Part shown: one piece after another, positions 1-5,774 of the stretch
Position numbering within the stretch: position 1 is the stretch's first letter
Layout: each line of letters begins with the position of its first letter
From: an uncultured Blautia sp.
GTDB lineage: Bacteria > Bacillota > Clostridia > Lachnospirales > Lachnospiraceae
Direction: 5' to 3'
Assembly (NCBI GenBank): GCA_934378195.1
Contig: CAKRPO010000047.1
Coordinates: 1-17,863, forward strand
DNA length: 17,863 bases
The notes under the pieces: generated by a model
Databases searched by the model: none
The model's input: only the letters and a program-made list of their open reading frames with translations
What the model was told of the DNA's origin: nothing
Translations under genes and position numbers: made by a program

Positions 1-42
1 CTGCAAACAGCGTAAATACAGCATTTCAAGGAGTTTTAAGCA

Positions 43-528
43 ATGATAAGTGTGTTATTTGTCTGCCACGGCAATATTTGTCGTTCTCCAATGGCAGAAT
101 TCATTCTTAAAGATATGGTTCGTTCACGCGGGCTCAGTGACCAATTTTACATTGCATCCGCTGCAACTAGTACAGAGGAAATCTGGAATGGAATTGGCAA
201 TCCGGTCTATCCTCCGGCGAAGAAGGAACTGTCGAAACATGGAATCTCGTGCGATGGGAAACGTGCAATACAGTTGCAAAAAACGGATTATGATAAGTAT
301 GATTACCTGATTGGAATGGAAGAGAGAAACCGGCGCAATATGATTCGAATCCTTGGAAGAGATTCAGAAGGCAAAGTAAGTCTTTTGCTGGATTATGCAG
401 AGGAACATGGTGATATTGCAGATCCATGGTACACTGGTAATTTTGATATTACTTATCGTGATGTGGTCAGAGGCTGCGAGGGATTTCTGATATATCTGGA
501 AAACAAGGGACAGATTACTTCGAGTTAA
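43..528 (+). CDS. Low-molecular-weight protein tyrosine phosphatase
   Basis: Encodes a 161-residue cytoplasmic protein of the low-molecular-weight phosphotyrosine phosphatase family, which hydrolyses phosphotyrosine through a cysteinyl-phosphate intermediate. The P-loop CHGNICRS lies at residues 8-15 and carries the CX5R signature (nucleophile Cys8, Arg14). The general-acid loop DPWY lies at residues 127-130 (Asp127). The length matches the family norm of about 150-160 residues. The ATG at 43 is preceded by AAGGAG (28-33) at good spacing. In Gram-positives such enzymes often counteract bacterial tyrosine kinases of capsule or exopolysaccharide systems, but no kinase or polysaccharide gene is visible here, so the substrate is unknown. 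A strong terminator follows at 668-696. The same fold includes arsenate reductases, but the aromatic residues next to the acid loop favour a phosphatase. The family call is secure. Confidence 0.95.
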   Translation: MISVLFVCHGNICRSPMAEFILKDMVRSRGLSDQFYIASAATSTEEIWNGIGNPVYPPAKKELSKHGISCDGKRAIQLQKTDYDKYDYLIGMEERNRRNMIRILGRDSEGKVSLLLDYAEEHGDIADPWYTGNFDITYRDVVRGCEGFLIYLENKGQITSS

Positions 529-638
529 GTGATCTGTTATGAATTTGTGAGAAGTATTTACAATAGGAAGTTTTACGACAACAGTTGTTATTTTCTGCGA
601 CTTTTGTCGAACGATTTTTCTTTACATAAATAATATTA

Positions 639-661
639 TGCTGTATTCTCAATGTACAGCA
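639..661 (+). other. Short inverted repeat ahead of the terminator
   Basis: TGCTGTA (639-645) and TACAGCA (655-661) form a perfect 7-bp dyad around a 9-base loop, six bases before the intrinsic terminator. It could be an RNA stem stacked beside the terminator or a DNA operator. The sequence does not decide between them. Confidence 0.4.
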
Positions 662-667
662 ACTCTT

Positions 668-696
668 GAAGGGAGCATCTGCTTCCTTCTTTTTTT
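668..696 (+). terminator. Intrinsic terminator after the tyrosine phosphatase gene
   Basis: GAAGGGAGC (668-676) pairs with GCTTCCTTC (681-689), with one G-U pair and a four-base loop, and is followed by a run of seven T. It lies 140 bases past the phosphatase stop and 62 bases before the chosen start of the DUF5688 gene, so it separates the two transcripts or attenuates read-through into the second. Confidence 0.8.
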
Positions 697-757
697 CAAC
701 TCTATTTAAATCATGGGCAAGTCGCCCGAATTATCCAGGAAAGATGAGGAAGCAAAT

Positions 758-1684
758 ATGGAAAAAAACTACGAAAATTTTGTGGATACACTGCGACAGA
801 GTCTTCTTAAGGAAACTTCTTATGAAGAGGAAATGATTTGTTATAAGAAGGCTGAAGAGTATCCGCCGACTTCGGGCGACCGCCTGCTGTTGAAGAACAT
901 GCAGAAAGAAGGCGTATACGAAGTCTGTGCACTTTACATCAGAGATTTGTATGATGAATTCCAGAATGGATGGAGTATGGAGAATATCATACAGGAAATT
1001 CTGAAGAGACTTGATACGATCTCACGTTCGGAATGTTTTGAAAAGAGTAAAAATCTGGAAGACTATGAAATAGTCAAAGGAGATCTGTTTATTCGCCTGC
1101 TCAATGTGGTTAAATATCGTGATGAACTAAAGAACGCTATTTTCCGTACAGTTGGAGATATTGCACTGGTGCTGTATGCTCGGATGGGAGAATTGGATGG
1201 ATGTAGTACCAGTATTAAAATCAAGAAACATATGCTGCAGAAATGGGCTCAGGATGAACAAAGTGTATTTAATGATGCTCTTTTGAATACGTATTTCATT
1301 TCACCGCCCCGAATCTATTGTTGGGAGAAGCTGCTTTATGATCTGAACTATGAAGGCGAGAATTTCATGAATCTGTTGTTCGATCTGCCACTGAAAAAAG
1401 ATGCGATAGGCAATTGCCTGAGTACATCAATTCGTACCAATGGAGCGGTGGCGGTATTTCTGCCCGGGGTAGCACAGAGACTGGGACATCTGTTAGGAGG
1501 CGGTTTTTATATGGTGTTTACCAGTGTGCATGAAGTTATGATTCACAGTGATGACAGTGCAGAGCCAAAGAAATTGAAAGAGGTTCTTGCGCAGACAGTG
1601 GAAGAAACGACCCCGGAAGAAGATTTTCTTACTTATTATATTTATCACTACGATCCACAAACAGGGCAGTTCAGCTTTTGCTGA
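758..1684 (+). CDS. DUF5688 family protein
   Basis: Encodes a 308-residue soluble protein recognised as DUF5688, a family of unknown function common in gut Clostridia. Family-like segments include a region near the middle with an NAIFRTVGDIALVLY helix, a later block with LLNTYFISPPRI, and the C-terminal GAVAVFLPGVAQRLGHLLGG followed by the SVHEV motif. No signal peptide or membrane segment is visible. An upstream in-frame ATG at 713 has no ribosome binding site and would add 15 unlikely residues. The ATG at 758 is preceded by GAGGAAG (746-752), and the N-terminus it gives (MEKNYENFV) looks like that of the family, so 758 was chosen. The gene lies between a terminator and the amidase gene, 66 bases upstream of the latter, and may be co-transcribed with it. 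No catalytic residues can be named and the function is unknown. Confidence 0.85.
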   Translation: MEKNYENFVDTLRQSLLKETSYEEEMICYKKAEEYPPTSGDRLLLKNMQKEGVYEVCALYIRDLYDEFQNGWSMENIIQEILKRLDTISRSECFEKSKNLEDYEIVKGDLFIRLLNVVKYRDELKNAIFRTVGDIALVLYARMGELDGCSTSIKIKKHMLQKWAQDEQSVFNDALLNTYFISPPRIYCWEKLLYDLNYEGENFMNLLFDLPLKKDAIGNCLSTSIRTNGAVAVFLPGVAQRLGHLLGGGFYMVFTSVHEVMIHSDDSAEPKKLKEVLAQTVEETTPEEDFLTYYIYHYDPQTGQFSFC

Positions 1685-1750
1685 TACAAGTATGCTTTTG
1701 ATTCCTATATGCATATACTAATTAAAAAGCATGCAATCAGGAGAGTCAAA

Positions 1751-2515
1751 TTGGCATATAAAATTGTTTTGGATGCAGGGCATGGTGGAACGGATCCCGG
1801 TGCTGTATATAATGGAAGAAATGAAAAAGACGATAATCTTGCACTTACTATGGCGATAGGTAAAATCCTTGAAGACAATGGTGTGGATGTGGTATATACT
1901 AGAACGGAGGATATTTATCAGACACCGTTTGAGAAGGCGAGATTTGCAAATCAGTCGGGAGCAGATTATTTTATTTCTTTCCATAGGAACAGTAGCCCGG
2001 AAGATAATCAATATCAGGGTGTTGAAGTACTTGTGTATGACAAAAGTGGAATCAAATATCAGATGGCCCAGAATATCGTAGGTGCACTTGGTGAACTGGG
2101 ATTTCGGGAAATTGGTGTAAAAGAGCGGCCGGGTCTGGTGGTACTTCGAAGGACCAGAATGCCGGCATTGCTTGTAGAAACTGGTTTTATCAATTCAGAT
2201 GCGGATAATGCCCTGTATAATGAGAAAAAGGATGAAATAGCTCAGGCAATCGCCGGTGCAATTCTTGGAACTTTATCAGAAGAAACTGTAGAGGCACCGT
2301 TATATTACCGGGTGCAGACAGGTGCATTTCAAAATAGAGAGAATGCAGACAGAATGTTATATCAACTGACAGATCAGGGGTATCCGGCCTTTTTATTACA
2401 CGAAAATAATCTCTATAAAGTACAGGTTGGCGCATTCCAGCAGATTGGAAATGCAATCAATATGGAACAGCATCTCAGGGATGCCGGTTACAGTACGGTG
2501 ATTGTGACAAAATAA
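1751..2515 (+). CDS. N-acetylmuramoyl-L-alanine amidase with SPOR tail (CwlC-like)
   Basis: Encodes a 254-residue zinc amidase (Amidase_3 family) that cleaves the bond between N-acetylmuramic acid and L-alanine in peptidoglycan. Zinc and catalytic residues are visible: His11 in DAGHGG, Glu25, His78 in SFH, and Glu143 in LVETGF. Residues 185-254 form a SPOR-type domain with two related halves, each containing a VQTGAF or VQVGAF motif followed by an N-A-x-x-M segment. The start was set at TTG 1751 because AGGAGAG lies at 1739-1745, whereas the upstream ATG at 1709 has no binding site and adds 14 charged residues ahead of the fold. There is no signal peptide. Length and layout match Bacillus CwlC (about 255 residues), the unsignalled amidase of mother-cell lysis. 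That role is inferred; a general cell-wall or autolytic amidase is the alternative. Confidence 0.9.
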   Translation: MAYKIVLDAGHGGTDPGAVYNGRNEKDDNLALTMAIGKILEDNGVDVVYTRTEDIYQTPFEKARFANQSGADYFISFHRNSSPEDNQYQGVEVLVYDKSGIKYQMAQNIVGALGELGFREIGVKERPGLVVLRRTRMPALLVETGFINSDADNALYNEKKDEIAQAIAGAILGTLSEETVEAPLYYRVQTGAFQNRENADRMLYQLTDQGYPAFLLHENNLYKVQVGAFQQIGNAINMEQHLRDAGYSTVIVTK

Positions 2516-2562
2516 TCCTGTTTCAGTAATGAAAAGTAGACACAAAAAGAGAAGGTATGGAT

Positions 2563-3147
2563 ATGTACGAAAAATTTATAAAAGAAATAGGTGAATTTAT
2601 TTTTGCTGAAGATCGACCGGAAGAAGCCGACATTATTTTTGTGCCAGGGAATGGTTATTCACAGATGGCAGAGCGAGCGGCCGTTCTTTATGGAGAAAAG
2701 TATGCACCTTTTGTGCTGCCGAGTGGAAGATACAGTATTTCTGTGGGAAAATTCGGTGGAGTACTGACGGGGCAGGAACGTTATCATGAGGATTACAGTA
2801 CGGAATGGGAGTTTTTAAGAGATGTACTGGTGAAAAATGGGGTTCCACAGGAGGCTGTCCTAAGGGAAGATCAGGCAACATTCACCTGGGAAAATGCGAA
2901 ATTTTCAAGAAAAGTTACAGATCAGGCAGGTATAAATATAAGGAAGGCAATCATCTGCTGCAAGAATTATCATGCAAGAAGAGCCGTGATGTATTATCAG
3001 CGGGCATATCCGAATACAGAATTTCGGGTATGCCCATGTTGCGTTGACGGAATCACCAGAGATAATTGGACGGAGACAGAACATGGAATTAACGAAGTTA
3101 TTGCGGAAATAAACAGAATAGTCACTCAATTCTCACTAATGATGTAA
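2563..3147 (+). CDS. YdcF/DUF218 family protein
   Basis: Encodes a 194-residue protein of the YdcF-like DUF218 family, a Rossmann-like fold of uncertain biochemical role; E. coli YdcF binds S-adenosylmethionine. Visible family features are the first strand ADIIFVPG with a following RAAVLYGEK helix, the LPSGRY segment, a Glu-containing STEWEFLRDVLVKNGVP block, a TWENAKFS motif matching the usual nTxEN, and a late CKNYHARRA motif matching the ts.yH..Ra signature. No membrane segment is present, unlike the longer membrane-bound DUF218 proteins. GAAGG (2551-2555) is well spaced for ATG 2563 and too close for ATG 2557, so 2563 was taken. It lies 47 bases after the amidase stop and could share its transcript. 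The substrate is unknown. Confidence 0.85.
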   Translation: MYEKFIKEIGEFIFAEDRPEEADIIFVPGNGYSQMAERAAVLYGEKYAPFVLPSGRYSISVGKFGGVLTGQERYHEDYSTEWEFLRDVLVKNGVPQEAVLREDQATFTWENAKFSRKVTDQAGINIRKAIICCKNYHARRAVMYYQRAYPNTEFRVCPCCVDGITRDNWTETEHGINEVIAEINRIVTQFSLMM

Positions 3148-3179
3148 TCTTGCTTAATATAAAAAAAATAATTTGGGGG

Positions 3180-3208
3180 TGTCGAAAAAAGTAGAACTGT
3201 GATATAAT
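3180..3208 (+). promoter_or_regulatory. Probable promoter of the first surface-protein gene with Spo0A-like box
   Basis: A perfect -10 hexamer TATAAT lies at 3203-3208. Seventeen bases upstream the -35 position is TGTCGA (3180-3185), a poor sigma-A -35 but part of TGTCGAA, the consensus Spo0A box. Promoters activated by Spo0A often carry a box overlapping the -35. The predicted transcript would have a leader of about 210 bases. The -10 is convincing; the Spo0A reading is inference. Confidence 0.55.
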
Positions 3209-3425
3209 GCTTGTGTCGTAAAAAAAAATATTGTGTTACAAATTGATTACGAAACAATAAAAGTTTCATATACGACAAATAGATGTTTTGGATATTACAG
3301 TACTTTCATTCGAATTATATATGATATAGAAACAAGTTATTTTTTTAAATTTTGAGATTAGATAGAACTGTTGGCAGGTAATGGCTCTGTAGACAGTAAT
3401 GAATATAGATTGAGGTGTGAGGATT

Positions 3426-5045
3426 ATGATGAAGAAGAGGAAGAACGTGCAGCTTTTTGCTGCTGCAGCACTTACTGCAGCGCTTGTAACAGGTCAGTTT
3501 TCATTTGCAACAGTCATGGGAGATAATACAACGTCCGTGCAGGTCAGCAGCCTGATTCCAGACAATGTTACGATTGATCAGCCGGTTCCTCTTTCAGATA
3601 TTTCACTTCCAAAGAGTGATTATGGAACACTTTCATGGGCTGATGGATCCAGTGTACCATCAGCAAGAACGCAGTCCTATGATGTGGTCTTTCATCCATA
3701 TAATAAGGCAGATCTGGCTAAGATTTCCGGATGGGATGGTCAGTCAGATGCGATTTACAGCAGCGTGACAGTTGTGGTAAGTAGCATCAGCAAGGATTCT
3801 GATTATGAAGGCAGTCAGGAAACACAGAACGACCAGGAATATACAGAATCTGAGGATATTGCACAGAATGCAGAAGAAAGTGTGAAGGATGCATCCGCAG
3901 AGGATACTACAGCAGATACGGAGTCAGAGGAGAGTCCGGAAGTAACAGAAAGTCCGGAGACTGCGGATGACAGTGCAAACTCCGAGGCAGAAGAAAAAGA
4001 TAATACAGATGTGGCAGAAGATACAACCGTGACAGAGACTTCTGCAGCAGAGCCGGCAACTTCGGACACAACGGAAACACCGGATGATACTGTAGAAGTC
4101 ACGGAGACTCCAGTGGCAGATCAGAAGACATCAGATACAGCAGAAGAGCCAGACAAAGATGCTGAATTACCGGAAGTTACGGGAACTCCGGCGACAGATG
4201 AGGAGACACCTGATGTTACGGTAACACCGGAGGCAGATAAAGATAATATTTTTGACGGCACAGAGAAGGAAGTAACTGCAGATGACCGCGTACAGGTTGT
4301 AGAAACAGATGCAGAACCATCTGACGAGGAAAAGGCACAGATGGCTGAGTCCAATCATACCTGTAATGGTATTTCTGTATCAGGAATCAACCTGCCGTGG
4401 TATGTACAGTTCAGGGTAGCAAGTGGTGAAAACTATGAGTTTACCAATGAGGCAGAAGCAAATGTGTTCAAATCCTATGAATTTGAATTATGGGATCTGA
4501 AAAATAACACAGAATATGAGATCCCGGATGGAGAATATCTCAGTGTGACTGTTCCGGTCAAAGCAGGATATGACTATACGATCGAGCATCTCCTGGACAG
4601 TGGCGCAATGGAGACGATCGTGCCGAGTGTGGACGGAAGCACAATGGTATTTAGTACCCATTCCTTCAGCCCGTTCGGAATTGCCGGAAGCAAAGCACTT
4701 GTAGGAGAGGAGATTGAAGACGGAAGCTATTCTTCAGATACTTCTACTACAACAACTACTCCGAATGTAACAACAGCAGCATCCGATACCAACAGCACGG
4801 CAGATTCCACTACTGTAAGCAGTGGTTCATCCAGTGCAAATGCAACAACTTCTGTTCAGTCTTCCTCAACAGGAAGTCAGAGTACTTCTGCTGATTCTAC
4901 AGATCAGAGTGAAGCTGATAACAGCAGCAATTCTGTTGGAGCAGTAGAGACTGGCGATAATACACCGATTCTTCCTTTCGTGATCATTGGAATTGCCGCA
5001 GCTGTGATCGTAGCAGCTTTGATATATCTCAAAAAGAAAAAGTAA
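3426..5045 (+). CDS. Secreted surface protein with C-terminal membrane anchor
   Basis: Encodes a 539-residue exported protein of unknown function. Residues 1-28 form a signal peptide (MMKKRK, Ala-rich core, likely cleavage after SFA). Residues about 32-118 form a small beta domain of the kind that carries a GTLSWADG...YDVVFHP pattern. Residues about 120-308 are an acidic Thr/Glu/Pro linker with repeated TPE and TES steps. Residues about 309-422 form a second beta domain ending in HSFSPFGIAG. A Ser/Thr-rich stalk (about 432-505) leads to VETGDNTP, a membrane helix (515-535) and four lysines. The terminal architecture is that of a cell-wall-anchored protein, but a clear LPXTG is missing. GTG 3417 is possible, but AGGTG (3413-3417) suits ATG 3426. 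It is a single-gene unit with its own promoter and terminator. A similar SFSPF-ending domain occurs in the large adhesin at 11675. Confidence 0.85.
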   Translation: MMKKRKNVQLFAAAALTAALVTGQFSFATVMGDNTTSVQVSSLIPDNVTIDQPVPLSDISLPKSDYGTLSWADGSSVPSARTQSYDVVFHPYNKADLAKISGWDGQSDAIYSSVTVVVSSISKDSDYEGSQETQNDQEYTESEDIAQNAEESVKDASAEDTTADTESEESPEVTESPETADDSANSEAEEKDNTDVAEDTTVTETSAAEPATSDTTETPDDTVEVTETPVADQKTSDTAEEPDKDAELPEVTGTPATDEETPDVTVTPEADKDNIFDGTEKEVTADDRVQVVETDAEPSDEEKAQMAESNHTCNGISVSGINLPWYVQFRVASGENYEFTNEAEANVFKSYEFELWDLKNNTEYEIPDGEYLSVTVPVKAGYDYTIEHLLDSGAMETIVPSVDGSTMVFSTHSFSPFGIAGSKALVGEEIEDGSYSSDTSTTTTTPNVTTAASDTNSTADSTTVSSGSSSANATTSVQSSSTGSQSTSADSTDQSEADNSSNSVGAVETGDNTPILPFVIIGIAAAVIVAALIYLKKKK

Positions 5046-5078
5046 TATTTTAATAAATAATATTTCAGACATATGAAG

Positions 5079-5118
5079 AAAAGCCTTTCCATATATTTTT
5101 GTATGGGAGGGCTTTTTT
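5079..5118 (+). terminator. Terminator hairpin that also contains the next gene's ribosome binding site
   Basis: A 15-bp stem (5079-5093 with 5102-5116, two G-U pairs, 8-base loop) ends in a run of T, giving a good intrinsic terminator for the surface-protein gene. The 3' arm contains GGGAGGG (5105-5111), the only Shine-Dalgarno for the ATG at 5119, so in any read-through or leader RNA the hairpin would mask translation of the TIGR04086 gene. Confidence 0.8.
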
Positions 5119-5469
5119 ATGAAAGTAAAAGCAATTTTAAGATCTTTGTTTCTGGCATATGCGCTGTCAGGCGTCTGCCTGCTTTTTCTTGCACTGTTGG
5201 TTTTCAAACTGGATATTGGCAAAGGCCCGGTTACAGCAGGAATCTTGGTCATTTATGTACTGGCATGTCTGACTGGCGGCTTTTTTGCAGGGAAAATGTT
5301 GCGAAAGGACAAATACAGATGGGGATTCGTGGTGGGACTCTGCTATTTTGCATTGCTTGCAGCGGTATCTTTTGCTGTTCAGAGAAAATGGGATATGAGC
5401 ATCCAGCATCTGGTTACAACGTTTTTTATGTGTCTGGGAGGAGGAACTCTGGGAGGGATGCTCTCCTGA
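5119..5469 (+). CDS. TIGR04086 family membrane protein
   Basis: Encodes a 116-residue integral membrane protein with four predicted helices (about residues 7-29, 37-57, 66-87 and 94-114) and Gly-rich turns in the second and fourth (TGGFFAGKML, GGGTLGGML). Size, topology and position directly upstream of a SCIFF peptide gene match TIGR04086, a family known mainly from Clostridia in the SCIFF neighbourhood. Its function is unknown; a link to export or processing of the modified peptide is a guess from context. The start ATG 5119 is supported by GGGAGGG at 5105-5111, which is buried in the preceding terminator stem. The stop is 76 bases before the SCIFF start, with a promoter in between, so the two genes can be expressed separately. 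Confidence 0.8.
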   Translation: MKVKAILRSLFLAYALSGVCLLFLALLVFKLDIGKGPVTAGILVIYVLACLTGGFFAGKMLRKDKYRWGFVVGLCYFALLAAVSFAVQRKWDMSIQHLVTTFFMCLGGGTLGGMLS

Positions 5470-5500
5470 TAAAAAAATGCTTTTAATTAGGCAAATTTTA

Positions 5501-5509
5501 TGCTATACT
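5501..5509 (+). promoter_or_regulatory. Extended -10 promoter of the SCIFF gene
   Basis: TGCTATACT (5501-5509) is an extended -10 element, with only an AT-rich stretch at the -35 position. It lies 35 bases upstream of the SCIFF start codon. The same TGCTATAxT form is seen before recJ at 9651. Confidence 0.55.
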
Positions 5510-5544
5510 ATGCCCAGATGACTATACATAAGGAGGGATATATA

Positions 5545-5685
5545 ATGGAACATATCAAAACATTAAATACAAAGAATCTGCAGAACACAGTGAAAAAAGG
5601 TGGATGCGGTGAATGTCAGACATCTTGCCAGTCAGCATGCAAAACTTCCTGTACTGTAGGAAATCAGAGCTGCGAGAACAAATAA
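5545..5685 (+). CDS. scfA: SCIFF precursor peptide (six cysteines in forty-five)
   Basis: Encodes a 46-residue ribosomal peptide of the SCIFF family (ranthipeptide class; CteA of Clostridium thermocellum is the studied member). The N-terminal leader MEHIKTLNTKNLQNT and a glycine pair precede six cysteines at residues 21, 24, 28, 32, 36 and 43. The companion radical SAM enzyme is known in CteA to join Cys32 to Thr37 by a thioether; both residues are present here at the same numbers. AAGGAGGG (5530-5537) gives an excellent binding site for ATG 5545. An in-frame ATG at 5500 would lengthen the peptide by 15 residues, overlaps the promoter and lacks a binding site, so it was rejected. The mature activity is unresolved; a signalling role has been proposed for related clostridial peptides. 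Identification is secure. Confidence 0.96.
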   Translation: MEHIKTLNTKNLQNTVKKGGCGECQTSCQSACKTSCTVGNQSCENK

Positions 5686-5705
5686 GCAGGTTCACGAGTA
5701 TTCAG

Positions 5706-5733
5706 TAAGCAGCGGAGTGAAATCCGCTGCTTA
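5706..5733 (+). terminator. Hairpin between SCIFF peptide and maturase genes (attenuator-like)
   Basis: TAAGCAGCGGA (5706-5716) pairs perfectly with TCCGCTGCTTA (5723-5733) around the loop GTGAAA. The tail TTCTT is only weakly T-rich, so full termination is doubtful. Partial termination or 3'-end protection would give more peptide mRNA than maturase mRNA. Confidence 0.6.
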
Positions 5734-5774
5734 TTCTTATGAAGAAAAGTTTACAGGAAAGGATTTTCAGAAAG

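Noticed and set aside
1..46. A short open stretch in frame 2 ending with TGA at 44-46, overlapping the phosphatase ATG
   Set aside because: Only about 14 codons are visible and nothing in them is recognisable. It could be the end of an upstream gene, but this cannot be supported.
3209..3425. Riboswitch in the long leader of the first surface-protein gene
   Set aside because: No known aptamer core could be recognised; only short dyads are present.
3815..4358. Reverse-strand Ser/Val-rich open frames in the first surface-protein gene
   Set aside because: They mirror the Thr/Glu-rich linker of the + strand gene and have no binding sites or recognisable domains.
5073..5486. Open frame overlapping the TIGR04086 gene in another frame
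   Set aside because: It starts inside the terminator region without a binding site, and its product resembles no family; the frame at 5119 has membrane helices and a binding site.
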